A DNA stretch of 64,000 bases from Opitutaceae bacterium (GTDB taxonomy: Bacteria > Verrucomicrobiota > Verrucomicrobiia > Opitutales > Opitutaceae), in contig SXSC01000256.1 in NCBI GenBank assembly GCA_005792355.1, positions 1 to 64,000 on the forward strand. The letters run 5' to 3'. Of the stretch, positions 8,070 through 15,656 are shown in pieces (within the stretch, counting starts at the first letter, position 1; the number at the start of each line of letters is the position of its first letter). Below the pieces are notes generated by a model, which ran no database searches, was not told the origin of the DNA, and saw only the letters and a program-made list of their open reading frames with translations. The translations under genes were made by a program, and so were the position numbers.

Positions 8070-8798
8070 TCAGGGCAGTTCGCGGAGGCGGAGGGTGCGA
8101 AAATGGATCGGTGAGCCTTCGGATTCGAGGCAGAGAAAACCGCGCGCTGGGTCGGCGCCGTTGCCCCCGGAGACTTCCTCGCCGTTCACCCAGAGGCGAA
8201 GCTCGCCGTTGATCGCGCGGATGTAGTAGTGGTTCCATTCGCCGGCGCCCTTCGAGAGATTCTTCCGCGGGAAACTCCGGCTGCCATTCGGCGAACGCGG
8301 CTCGAAGTGATTCAGCTTCACCCGCACGGCAAAGACGTCGCCGTTGGTGGTGAACCAGTCGGCGGCCTTCGCGGGATTCCGTCGCTTGAACATTTCCGTG
8401 TAGCCGTGATCGAGGATTTGCACCTCGATGCCGTCGGGCAGACCGGGTTTTCCCGCGGTGGTGAGTTTCGCAATCGAGGCTGGCGTGGCCCATACGAAGA
8501 CGCCCGAGTTGCCGGCGGGTTTTTGGTGCATCCACTCGACGATCATCTCGAAGTTCGCGAATTCCTTCGCCGTGCGCAGCACGCTCACCGGCTGGCCGGT
8601 GCAGTGCAGGCCGTCGTCGCGCCACGACCAGGTGTCGGGCGCGCTGTTCACCGGCTTGAAGTCATCGGGGCCGAGTGCGCGCCAGCCGGGGCCAATGCCA
8701 TCGATGAAGGCGCGGGGCGCCGTCGTGGGTTCGGCTGCCGTCGCGGCCAACGTGGCAAAACCAATCAGGGAAAGCAGGCGGAGGAGGTTCGAGTTCAT
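8070..8798 (-). CDS. Secreted DUF1080 / 3-keto-disaccharide-hydrolase-fold protein
   Basis: A 242-aa protein with a Sec signal (MNSNLLRLLSLIGFATLAAT, AAEP cleavage region) and one concanavalin-like DUF1080 domain. Diagnostic pieces are FEMIVEWMHQKPAGNSGVF, GIEVQILDHGY, GEWNHYYIRAINGELRLWVN and a C-terminal GSPIHFRTLRLREL. This family is hugely expanded in Planctomycetes and Verrucomicrobia and includes 3-keto-glucoside hydrolases. Whether this copy hydrolyses or only binds sugar cannot be told. It lies 158 bp downstream of dapL on the same strand and may be independently expressed. Confidence 0.85.
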   Translation of the reverse strand: MNSNLLRLLSLIGFATLAATAAEPTTAPRAFIDGIGPGWRALGPDDFKPVNSAPDTWSWRDDGLHCTGQPVSVLRTAKEFANFEMIVEWMHQKPAGNSGVFVWATPASIAKLTTAGKPGLPDGIEVQILDHGYTEMFKRRNPAKAADWFTTNGDVFAVRVKLNHFEPRSPNGSRSFPRKNLSKGAGEWNHYYIRAINGELRLWVNGEEVSGGNGADPARGFLCLESEGSPIHFRTLRLRELP

Positions 8799-8956
8799 AC
8801 CGGGCGAAGGTCTTCGCAGTTTGGCGTGGTTGCGGTGTTCTTTTCCAAGGTGGCGGCGGTGGCGAGAAAAGGCGGCAGGGCGGAAGGGCGGAAACCAGCC
8901 AGCGGTCGCTTGCGGGCCGGTGGTCTCAGCCCTTCAGCGTTTGAGTCTTTCAGCCC

Positions 8957-10180
8957 CTACTTCAGCGCCGCCGCGATGCGGGTGAGGGCGGTCTCGACGT
9001 TTTCCCGCGAGTTGAACGCGCTGATCCGCACGTGGCCCTCGCCGCACTTGCCGAATCCGGCGCCCGGCGTGCAGACGACCTGCGCCTGGTTCAACAACCG
9101 GTCGAAAAATTCCCACGAGTCGCGGCCGGTGTTGATCCAGATGTAGGGGGCGTTGTCGCCGCCGATGCAGGAGAAGCCGAGCTTGGTCATCGCCTCGCGG
9201 ATGAGCTTGGCGTTCGCGAGGTAGAAATCGATCAGCGCGCGGGTCTGTTGTTGGCCGGCGGCGGTGTAAATCGCGGCGGCGGCTTTCTGGATCGGGTACG
9301 CCACGCCGTTGAATTTCGTGGTGTGGCGGCGATTCCAGAGCGCATGCAGCGCGTGCGGCTGGCCGGCGGCATCGTAGGCCATGAGCGATTTCGGCACGAC
9401 GGTGTAGGCGCAGCGCGTGCCGGTGAAGCCGGCCGTCTTGGAGAAGCTGCGGAACTCGATCGCGACCTCGCGCGCGCCCGGGATCTCGTAGATGGAGTGG
9501 GGGATTTCCGGATTCCGGATGTACGCCTCGTACGCGCTGTCAAAGAGGATGACGGCCTGGTTTCGCTTCGCGTACTCGACCCACGCGGTGAGCTGCGCCC
9601 GGGTGGCCACGGCCCCGGTCGGGTTGTTGGGGAAGCAAAGGTAAATGAGGTCGGTGGCGACGCCCGGAACCGACGGCACGTAATCGTTCGCCGGCGTGCA
9701 CTCCAGATACGTGATGCCCTGGTAGCGGCCGTCGACGTTGGCGCCGGTGCGGCCCGCCATCACGTTGGTGTCGACATAGACCGGATACACGGGGTCGGGG
9801 ATCGCGAGCCGGACGTCCGACGCGAAGATTTCCTGGACGTTGCCGCAGTCGCACTTCGAGCCGTCGGAGATGAAGATCTCGTCGGCCGCAATCTGACAGC
9901 CGCGGGCGGTGTAGTCGTGCTGGGCGACCGCTTCGCGGAGGAAGGCGTAGCCTTGCTCGGGGCCGTAGCCCTTGAACGAGGCGCGTTGCGCCATCTCGTC
10001 GGTCGCGGCGTGCAACGCCTCGACGCACACGGCCGGCAGCGGTTCCGTCACATCGCCGATGCCGAGGCGGATGACGGGCTGCGTCGGATGGGCGGCGACG
10101 TAGGCGCTGACGCGTTTGGCGATGTCGCTGAAAAGGTACGACGCCTTGAGCTTGGTGAAATTTTCGTTGATGCGGATCAT
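8957..10180 (-). CDS. dapL: LL-diaminopimelate aminotransferase
   Basis: A 407-aa PLP enzyme (family length about 410) that converts tetrahydrodipicolinate directly to LL-diaminopimelate for lysine and peptidoglycan synthesis. The start [20 protein letters not shown] is the classic DapL N-terminus. [40 protein letters not shown] and the PLP-lysine motif [20 protein letters not shown] are intact. Presence of DapL fits Verrucomicrobiota, Chlamydiae and plants. It is divergent from panC across a 76-bp region holding a strong hairpin. Confidence 0.96.
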   Translation of the reverse strand: MIRINENFTKLKASYLFSDIAKRVSAYVAAHPTQPVIRLGIGDVTEPLPAVCVEALHAATDEMAQRASFKGYGPEQGYAFLREAVAQHDYTARGCQIAADEIFISDGSKCDCGNVQEIFASDVRLAIPDPVYPVYVDTNVMAGRTGANVDGRYQGITYLECTPANDYVPSVPGVATDLIYLCFPNNPTGAVATRAQLTAWVEYAKRNQAVILFDSAYEAYIRNPEIPHSIYEIPGAREVAIEFRSFSKTAGFTGTRCAYTVVPKSLMAYDAAGQPHALHALWNRRHTTKFNGVAYPIQKAAAAIYTAAGQQQTRALIDFYLANAKLIREAMTKLGFSCIGGDNAPYIWINTGRDSWEFFDRLLNQAQVVCTPGAGFGKCGEGHVRISAFNSRENVETALTRIAAALK

Positions 10181-10190
10181 GGGTGAAAAA

Positions 10191-10224
10191 CTTGAACAAA
10201 CGCGGCGGGAAGGGTTTGTTCAAG
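10191..10224. promoter_or_regulatory. Hairpin in the dapL-panC divergent promoter region
   Basis: Perfect 10-nt inverted arms CTTGAACAAA (10191-10200) and TTTGTTCAAG (10215-10224) flank a 14-nt loop. The element starts 11 nt upstream of the dapL start and ends 33 nt before panC. It is unusually AT-rich for this genome. It could be an operator shared by both genes or a leader hairpin on the dapL transcript. No named regulator can be assigned. Confidence 0.45.
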
Positions 10225-10256
10225 CCCGACCTTTCTCTCCCCGCCCGCTTAACCCC

Positions 10257-11099
10257 ATGCAAAAAATCGAATCCGTCTCCGCCCTGCGTTTGGCCGCCGC
10301 CCAGTTGAAACAGGCGGGCCGGACGATGGCCCTCGTGCCGACCAGTGGCGCGCTCCATGCGGGGCATGCCGCGCTGATCGCGACAGCGAAGTCGCGGTCG
10401 GAGGTTGTGGTGGTGTCGGTGTTTGCCAATCCGCTGGCGTTTGGGCCGAGCGAGAATTTCGCCCGGTATCCCCGCACGCCGGCCGCCGACCTCGAGCGCT
10501 GTGCGGAAGCGGGGGTCGACGTCGTGTTCATGCCGGCGGCGGAGGAAATGTTCCCGCGGGGATATTCGACCTATGTGACCGAGGAGGCGGTCAGCCGGCC
10601 GCTCTGTGGCGTCTCGCGACCCTCGCATTTTCGGGGTGTGACGACCGGGGTGGCCAAGCTGCTCAACCTCGTCCGACCCGACGTGATCGTCCTGGGCCAG
10701 CGCGATGCGCAGCAAGTCGCCGTGGTGCGCAAACTGATCGCAGATTATTGTTTTGGCACTGAGGTGGTGGTGGCGCCGATTGTGCGGGAGAGCGATGGCC
10801 TGGCGGTCACGGTGCGAAACGCCGACCTCACGGTCGCCCAGCGTCAGGATGCCGCCACGTTGTATGTCGCACTCCAGCGGGCACACGAAATGGTGGGTCA
10901 AGGGGTGCGCAGCCCCGACCAGGTCATCGCCGAAGTGACGCACCTGCTCGGCGAACGCCGGCGCATCCGGGTGATCTACGTGGCGATTGTCGATCCGGCG
11001 ACGATGGAGCCGTTGCGCGAAGTCGTGCCGGGCCGGACGCTCCTGGCACTCGCCGTCTGGATCGACGAGGTGCGCTTGATCGACAACATTGCGCTGTGA
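10257..11099 (+). CDS. panC: Pantoate--beta-alanine ligase
   Basis: A 280-aa protein that condenses pantoate and beta-alanine with ATP in coenzyme A synthesis. The HIGH-type motif is LVPTSGALHAGHAALI, and SVFANPLAFGPSENFARYPR and CGVSRPSHFRGVTTGVAKLLN match PanC. Two normally strong motifs deviate: the usual GLALSSRN is GLAVTVRNADL, and the usual (E/K)KDxQQ is GQRDAQQ. These surround the ATP site, so the enzyme is divergent. The ATG is in front of MQKIESVSALR; the open frame continues upstream but without homology. Confidence 0.9.
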   Translation: MQKIESVSALRLAAAQLKQAGRTMALVPTSGALHAGHAALIATAKSRSEVVVVSVFANPLAFGPSENFARYPRTPAADLERCAEAGVDVVFMPAAEEMFPRGYSTYVTEEAVSRPLCGVSRPSHFRGVTTGVAKLLNLVRPDVIVLGQRDAQQVAVVRKLIADYCFGTEVVVAPIVRESDGLAVTVRNADLTVAQRQDAATLYVALQRAHEMVGQGVRSPDQVIAEVTHLLGERRRIRVIYVAIVDPATMEPLREVVPGRTLLALAVWIDEVRLIDNIAL

Positions 11100-11170
11100 G
11101 GTTTTTGTCGCGCAGGGCCCGGACGACGGGAGCGGCGCTGGCCAAGCGCCCGGATTGGGTCAAGGAGCGG

Positions 11171-11189
11171 CGGCGGTTGGAAACCGCCG
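11171..11189. terminator. Possible bidirectional hairpin terminator
   Basis: An 8-bp GC-rich stem CGGCGGTT/AACCGCCG with a 3-nt loop lies between the convergent panC and DeoR genes. There is no clear T-tract, so it is only a candidate. Confidence 0.35.
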
Positions 11190-11229
11190 ATCCGTCGGAC
11201 GCGAAAGCCACCGCCAAGGATAAACGCCC

Positions 11230-12003
11230 CTACGCGGCGGGCGCCGGCGCGACGACGACTTCGATTCCCTTGCCGCGCAACTCCGCGATTAGTGCGGCGG
11301 GGGCGTTCGCGTCGGTCACGATCACATCGACGTCGGAAAAGTCACAGAGGAAGAACGTCGAGCGTCGGTCGAATTTCGTATGGTCGAAACAGAAGATGAC
11401 TTTGGCCGCGCCCGCCATCATCGCGCGCTGGATGTCGACGAGCAGAGCGTGGGAATTGTAGATACCGTCGGCGGTGAGGCCGCTGCCACTCAAGATCGCG
11501 ACGTCAGCGTGCATGCGCGAAAACGTTTCGACCGCATGCGGCCCGACCAGCGTGCCCAGGCGCGGATAGATCACTCCGCCGGAGAGATGGACCTCGTGGC
11601 GGTTTGAGCCGGAGAAGAGGTTCGCGACCGGCAGGGAGTTGGTGATGATCTGGGCGACTTTTTCGCCGAGGTGCTTGGCCACATGAAAACAAGTGGTGCC
11701 GCTGTCGATGATGACGTTCTGGCCAGGCTGGATCAGCGCGGCGCAGGCTTCACCCAGACTCTCCTTCTCGGCGACTTGGTGGGTGTCGCGCACGTTGAAG
11801 ACGAACTCGTCGCTCTTGGACGGTTGAAGGGATCGGGCACCGCCATGGGTCCGGCGAACGAGCTTTCGCACCTCCAGGGCCGCAAGATCCCGGCGCACGG
11901 TCGAAATAGAGGCGCTCACATTCTGCGCAAGCTCCTCCAACGAAGCGAATTCAGCCTTTTGGAGATAGGCCTCGAGCTTCGCTTGACGTTCTTCCGGTTG
12001 CAT
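11230..12003 (-). CDS. DeoR-family transcriptional regulator of the BMC locus
   Basis: A 257-aa regulator. The N-terminal winged helix-turn-helix (SLEELAQNVSASISTVRRDL, about residues 21-40) is followed by the DeoR hallmark VRRTHGGA. The C-terminal sugar-phosphate-binding domain contains VIIDSGTTCFHVAKHL and HLSGGVIYPRLGTLVGPHAV. DeoR proteins usually sense a phosphorylated sugar. It is transcribed away from pduL across 104 bp and is the obvious local repressor of the microcompartment operon, likely responding to a deoxysugar phosphate (inference). The Met at MQPEERQAKLEAYLQ was chosen because the 32 upstream codons are atypical. Confidence 0.88.
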   Translation of the reverse strand: MQPEERQAKLEAYLQKAEFASLEELAQNVSASISTVRRDLAALEVRKLVRRTHGGARSLQPSKSDEFVFNVRDTHQVAEKESLGEACAALIQPGQNVIIDSGTTCFHVAKHLGEKVAQIITNSLPVANLFSGSNRHEVHLSGGVIYPRLGTLVGPHAVETFSRMHADVAILSGSGLTADGIYNSHALLVDIQRAMMAGAAKVIFCFDHTKFDRRSTFFLCDFSDVDVIVTDANAPAALIAELRGKGIEVVVAPAPAA

Positions 12004-12016
12004 ACGGCTGGAGTCT

Positions 12017-12061
12017 TTTGGAATAATTTGGAATAATTTGCAACTCAAACTTGACAGTTTG
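12017..12061. promoter_or_regulatory. Candidate DeoR operator and -35 box of the BMC operon
   Basis: Two perfect tandem copies of TTTGGAATAA (12017-12026, 12027-12036), exactly one helical turn apart, are followed by an inverted repeat CAAACT-TGAC-AGTTTG (12046-12061). A consensus -35 hexamer TTGACA (12051-12056) is embedded in that inverted repeat; the -10 (around 12075-12080, GTAAAT) is weak. The AT-rich block is striking in this GC-rich DNA and sits midway between the DeoR gene and pduL. Confidence 0.55.
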
Positions 12062-12107
12062 GAAGCTTTCCGGCGTAAATGGTCATCCTTTCTCGCCAAA
12101 GCCTGTC

Positions 12108-12785
12108 ATGTCGCTGCCACCGCCACTCCCTCATCGAGTTGAGATCGAGCACCTCGTTCGGCGGGCGATTTATCAGCGCACGGGCCGATCGTTGCCGTTC
12201 ACGGCGCGGGCGCCGAATCCGCTTTTGGTCAATATCAGCGCGCGCCATTGCCACCTCACACCGGCCGCGGTCGAGGCGCTCTTTGGCCAGGGTGCGAAGC
12301 TCACCCCGATGAAGTGGCTCTACCAGAAAGACCAGTTCGCGGCGAAGGAGACGGTCACGCTGATCGGGCCGCGCAGCCGCGTCATTTCGAACCTCCGCAT
12401 TCTCGGGCCGTGCCGGGACCTCAACCAGATCGAGCTCGCGCTCACGGATTCGATCGCGCTCGGGTTCGACATTCCGATCCGCGCGTCGGCCAACATCGCG
12501 GGCACCCCGGGCTGCATGCTCATGGGACCGGCCGGCTTTTTCGAAATGAAGGAGGGTGTCATCCGCGCCGCCCCGCACGTGCACATGCACCCGGACGACG
12601 CCGCGTTTTACGGGGTGAAAGCCGGCGAGTATCTGCGCCTCCGCATCGGCGGTCCGTGTGCGACGACCTTCGACCGCATGCTCGTGCGCATTCACGCTGA
12701 TTTCAAACTCGAGGTCCACATCGACACCGACGAGGGCAACGCCTGCGCGCTGCAACCCGACACCACGGTGGAACTCCTGAAGTAG
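12108..12785 (+). CDS. pduL: PduL-type phosphate propanoyltransferase (BMC core enzyme)
   Basis: A 225-aa PF06130 enzyme that swaps CoA for phosphate on an acyl-CoA inside the microcompartment, recycling CoA and giving acyl-phosphate for the kinase. Zinc ligands are visible in SARHCHL (His47, Cys48, His49) and APHVHMHP (His157, 159, 161), with DEGNA near the C-terminus. The first 25 residues (VEIEHLVRRAIYQRTG) form an amphipathic helix before the catalytic domain, as in encapsulation peptides. First gene of the operon. Confidence 0.95.
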   Translation: MSLPPPLPHRVEIEHLVRRAIYQRTGRSLPFTARAPNPLLVNISARHCHLTPAAVEALFGQGAKLTPMKWLYQKDQFAAKETVTLIGPRSRVISNLRILGPCRDLNQIELALTDSIALGFDIPIRASANIAGTPGCMLMGPAGFFEMKEGVIRAAPHVHMHPDDAAFYGVKAGEYLRLRIGGPCATTFDRMLVRIHADFKLEVHIDTDEGNACALQPDTTVELLK

Positions 12786-12834
12786 TTCATCCCTGCTTTT
12801 TCCTCCCGCTCATCTCAGTTCAACGAAACCAACA

Positions 12835-13104
12835 ATGAATGAATCCATCGGCATGGTAGAAACCCGTGGCTATGTAGGCAGCGTCGAAGCCAGCGACGCC
12901 ATGGTCAAAGCCGCGAACGTCACCCTCGTTCGCCAAATCCAAATCGGCGGTGGCTTTGTCACCGTCATCGTCAAGGGCGATGTCGGCAGCGTCAAAGCGG
13001 CCGTCGAAGCCGGCGCCGAGGCCGCCAAGCGCGTCGGCGAACTCGTCTGTTCGCACCTCATCGCCCGTCCCCACGGCGATCTCGTCCGCACCCTCAGCCT
13101 CTAA
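12835..13104 (+). CDS. BMC-H hexameric shell protein 1
   Basis: An 89-aa single BMC domain (PF00936): SIGMVETRGYVGSVEASDAM, KAANVTLV, KGDVGSVKAAVEAGAEAA and the edge motif IARPHGD. The pore loop is IGGG (37-40), giving a small polar pore as in PduA/PduJ-type facet hexamers. It makes shell facets and lets small polar metabolites pass. It is 49 bp after pduL; the spacer is pyrimidine-rich without a Shine-Dalgarno sequence. Confidence 0.96.
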   Translation: MNESIGMVETRGYVGSVEASDAMVKAANVTLVRQIQIGGGFVTVIVKGDVGSVKAAVEAGAEAAKRVGELVCSHLIARPHGDLVRTLSL

Positions 13105-13160
13105 GCCGACCCTCACCGCCACTCCCACTCAGCACTCTCACTTTTTAACTTTTCTCCACC

Positions 13161-13457
13161 ATGGCACAAGAAGCAGTTGGTTTAATCGAAACGAAGGGAT
13201 TCTGCGCGATGCTCGAAGCCGCGGACTCCGCTCTCAAGGCCGCCAATGTCACGATGACGGGCTACGAAGCCGTCGGCAGCGGGTACGTGTGCGGGTTTTT
13301 CCGCGGTGATGTCGCCGCGGTGAAGGCCGCCATCGACGCCGCCGCCGAAGCCGCCGCCAAAGTCGGCGAAGTCGTCGCCGTCCAGGTCATCCCGCGTCCG
13401 CATGAGGAACTCGCCGGTCTCGGCAAGTGGCTCGTGCAGCCGTCGACCTCGGCGTAA
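13161..13457 (+). CDS. BMC-H hexameric shell protein 2
   Basis: A 98-aa single BMC domain: [58 protein letters not shown] and edge motif VIPRPHEEL, plus a short C-terminal tail. The pore loop VGSG (38-41) is closest to the canonical GSG pore. It shares the operon with two other BMC-H genes and is probably a second facet protein. The leader is a pyrimidine-rich tract ending in CTTTTCTCCACC directly before the ATG. Confidence 0.96.
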   Translation: MAQEAVGLIETKGFCAMLEAADSALKAANVTMTGYEAVGSGYVCGFFRGDVAAVKAAIDAAAEAAAKVGEVVAVQVIPRPHEELAGLGKWLVQPSTSA

Positions 13458-13479
13458 CGTGGCTTCTCCGTGAGCCTGC

Positions 13480-13552
13480 TGGCGGGCGGGTCGCCCGCCA
13501 CGCCGCGGTCAAGTCGACCGGCAGCGGGCGCTGGCATCGGTGCGCCGATGCC
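13480..13552. repeat. Two strong hairpins between BMC-H2 and ackA
   Basis: Hairpin one is TGGCGGGCG/CGCCCGCCA (13480-13488/13492-13500, 3-nt loop). Hairpin two is GGCATCGG/CCGATGCC (13533-13540/13545-13552, 4-nt loop). They are followed by a short tandem AATCGAAAATCGAAAATC just before the GTG of ackA. Located between abundant shell genes and an enzyme gene, they could stabilise the upstream mRNA or attenuate read-through. Confidence 0.6.
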
Positions 13553-13594
13553 TGATCGGAAATCGCCAGTCGAGAATCGAAAATCGAAAATCCC

Positions 13595-14788
13595 GTGAAC
13601 ATCCTCGTCGCCAATCTCGGCTCGACCTCGTTCAAGTTCCGGCTCTTTCGCTTTGGCGGGGCCGGGGACGCGACGTTGCTGGCCAAGGGCGGCTATGAAC
13701 GCGTGACCGATTACGGCCAGGCGATCGACGATTGTCTCGCCGAGCTGAAGGCGGGCGGCCACGCCCGCTCCGCCGCCGATCTCCACGGCGTGGGGTTCAA
13801 GACCGTGCTCGGAAAGAATCTCACCGGCTGCGTCCGCGCGGACGATCGCGTGATCGCGGCCCTCGAGGGTTTCAAGGAGATCGCGCCGGCGCACAATCCG
13901 CCCTACGCGCTCGGCATCCAGCGCTTCCGGGAAAAACTGCCGGGCGTGCCGCTCGTCGCGCTCTTCGAAACGGCGTTTTATCAATGGGTGCCCGAGGCCG
14001 CGACGCGTTATGCCGTGCCGCCGACGTGGCACGAGGCCGGCGTCCGCCGCTATGGTTTCCACGGCGCAAGCCACAAGTTCGCCGCGGAGCGTTCCGCCGA
14101 GCTGCTCGGTCGCGCCGACATCGCGGAGCGCGTGCGCCAGCTCTATCTGGCCGGACCGGTGCCCGTCGCCGCGGGCGCGAAGCCGCTCCGCGTGATTTCC
14201 TGCCACTTTGGCGGCAGCAGTTCCGTCACCGGCATGCGGGATGGCGTCGCCGTTGGCACGAGCATGGGCCTCAGTCCGCAGTCCGGGCTGCCGCAGAACA
14301 ACCGCGTCGGCGACCTCGACTCCGCCGCGGTGCCGTTCGTGATGAAAACCCTCGGCCTTTCGCTGGCCGAGGTCGAGCGGCAGATGACCAAGGAGGGCGG
14401 GCTGCTCGGACTCTCCGGCGTGGGCAACGACATGCGCGACGTGCGCGCCGCCGCGGCCCAGGGCAACGCCCGCGCGCAGCTCGCGCTTGACGTTTTCATC
14501 CACTCGGCGCGCCACTGGATCGGCGCGTTTCTCCTCGAGCTCGGGGGCTGCGATGCCCTCGTGTTCACCGCCGGCATCGGCGAAAACAATCCCGACCTTC
14601 GCGCCGCGATCTGCGCCAACCTCACCGACCTCGGGATCTCCCTCGACGTGACGAAGAACGACACGCTGCGCGGCACCGAGGGCGAAATCTCCGCCGCCGG
14701 CGCGCGCACCCGGGTGTTCGTGATTCCCGCCAACGAGGAACTCGTGGTGGCCCGGGAAACCCTCCGCTGCATTTCGGCGGCGAACTGA
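13595..14788 (+). CDS. ackA: Acetate/propionate-type kinase of the BMC locus
   Basis: A 397-aa acetokinase-family protein (usual length about 400), GTG start. It turns acyl-phosphate (here probably lactyl-phosphate) plus ADP into acid and ATP. Seen motifs are ILVANLGSTSFKFRLF at the N-terminus, YGFHGASHKF, ISCHFGGSSSVTGMRDG, TSMGLSPQSG and FTAGIGENNPDLRAAI. The usual MGTRSGDLDP loop is changed to LPQNNRVGDLD, so this is a divergent BMC-associated kinase. It follows two shell genes and precedes a third. Confidence 0.92.
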   Translation: MNILVANLGSTSFKFRLFRFGGAGDATLLAKGGYERVTDYGQAIDDCLAELKAGGHARSAADLHGVGFKTVLGKNLTGCVRADDRVIAALEGFKEIAPAHNPPYALGIQRFREKLPGVPLVALFETAFYQWVPEAATRYAVPPTWHEAGVRRYGFHGASHKFAAERSAELLGRADIAERVRQLYLAGPVPVAAGAKPLRVISCHFGGSSSVTGMRDGVAVGTSMGLSPQSGLPQNNRVGDLDSAAVPFVMKTLGLSLAEVERQMTKEGGLLGLSGVGNDMRDVRAAAAQGNARAQLALDVFIHSARHWIGAFLLELGGCDALVFTAGIGENNPDLRAAICANLTDLGISLDVTKNDTLRGTEGEISAAGARTRVFVIPANEELVVARETLRCISAAN

Positions 14789-14830
14789 CTTTCTTTCAAC
14801 CGCAACCTCCACTCCCAACTCAAAAATCCT

Positions 14831-15133
14831 ATGGCCTCCAAAGCAATTGGTCTCCTCGAAACCCGCGGTCTCACCGCGCTCGTCACCGGCGTCGATGCGA
14901 TGCTCAAATCCGCGAACGTCACGCTCGCCGGCCCCATGAAACAGGTCGGCAATGCGCTCGTCTCCGCCGTCGTGATCGGCGACGTCGCCGCCGTCAAGGC
15001 CGCGACCGATGCCGGCGCGCAGGCCGCCCGCACCGTCGGTGAAGTCGTCAGCGTGCAGGTCATCCCGCGCCCGCACGACGATGTCGCGTTGGTGCTGCCG
15101 AAGGCCTCCGTCGCCGCACCCGCGAAAAAGTAG
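14831..15133 (+). CDS. BMC-H hexameric shell protein 3 (atypical pore)
   Basis: A 100-aa single BMC domain: [57 protein letters not shown] and edge motif VIPRPHDD, with an Ala/Lys tail. The pore loop reads VGNA (39-42) instead of a GSG/GGG-type loop, so its pore chemistry should differ from the other two hexamers. PVM loci as I know them usually have two BMC-H genes, so this is an extra copy, placed after ackA. Confidence 0.95.
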   Translation: MASKAIGLLETRGLTALVTGVDAMLKSANVTLAGPMKQVGNALVSAVVIGDVAAVKAATDAGAQAARTVGEVVSVQVIPRPHDDVALVLPKASVAAPAKK

Positions 15134-15141
15134 TTTGCCGT

Positions 15142-15220
15142 CGGCGCTCGCTTGAATGCGAGCGGGTAGGGACCGACCTCCGGGCGGTCCGCGGCCCGCT
15201 CGGAGAGCGGGCCCTCCCTC
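15142..15220. repeat. Composite palindromic repeat between BMC-H3 and BMC-P1
   Basis: It contains CGCTCGC/GCGAGCG and GCCCGCT/AGCGGGC stems around a 22-nt core (15166-15187) that matches 3315-3336 with one mismatch (core GACCTCCGGGCGG). It is therefore a copy of the dispersed REP-like family. It sits inside the operon, upstream of a pyrimidine-rich leader. Confidence 0.65.
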
Positions 15221-15260
15221 GGCACTCCACCTTCACTTTTACCTTCACCTTCATTTCTCC

Positions 15261-15572
15261 ATGTTCCTCGCGCGTGTCATCGGCTCCGTGGTCTCGACCA
15301 AGAAGGACGAGGCGATGAAGGGCCGCAAACTCGTCGTCCTGCGTCCGCTGCTCGTCGATGAATCCAATCCCGCGCAGTTCCGCCCCGGCGCCAACACGAT
15401 TGTCGCCGTCGACGCGCTCGGGGCCGGCTTGGACGAAGTGGTGCTGTTCTGTCAGGGCAGCTCCGCCCGCCAGGCCAGCGGCATGAAGGCGCTCCCGGTC
15501 GACGCCGTGATCGTCGGCATCGTCGACGCCGTCGATGTGCTGAACCAAAAAATCTATCCCGCCAAGCAATGA
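15261..15572 (+). CDS. BMC-P pentameric vertex protein 1
   Basis: A 103-aa EutN/CcmL-type (PF03319) protein: MFLARVIGSVVSTKKDEAMK, KLVVLRPL, NTIVAVDALGAGLDEVVLFC, PVDAVIVGIVDAVDV. Such pentamers cap the vertices of the icosahedral shell. It is one of three BMC-P genes here, matching the three-BMC-P rule of PVM loci. The start follows a TTCACCTTCATTTCTCC leader. The C-terminus ends IYPAKQ without extension. Confidence 0.94.
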   Translation: MFLARVIGSVVSTKKDEAMKGRKLVVLRPLLVDESNPAQFRPGANTIVAVDALGAGLDEVVLFCQGSSARQASGMKALPVDAVIVGIVDAVDVLNQKIYPAKQ

Positions 15573-15656
15573 TCAAACCCTGGAGCCGTGACGCCCCCGT
15601 CGCGGTGCTGAGCGCGCCGTGAGCGTCGCGTCCCCAGACTGAATCAAGACCCATCC

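Noticed and set aside
13262-15076. 604-codon minus-strand frame in the BMC operon
   Set aside because: Antisense to BMC-H, ackA and BMC-H genes with strong family matches on the plus strand.
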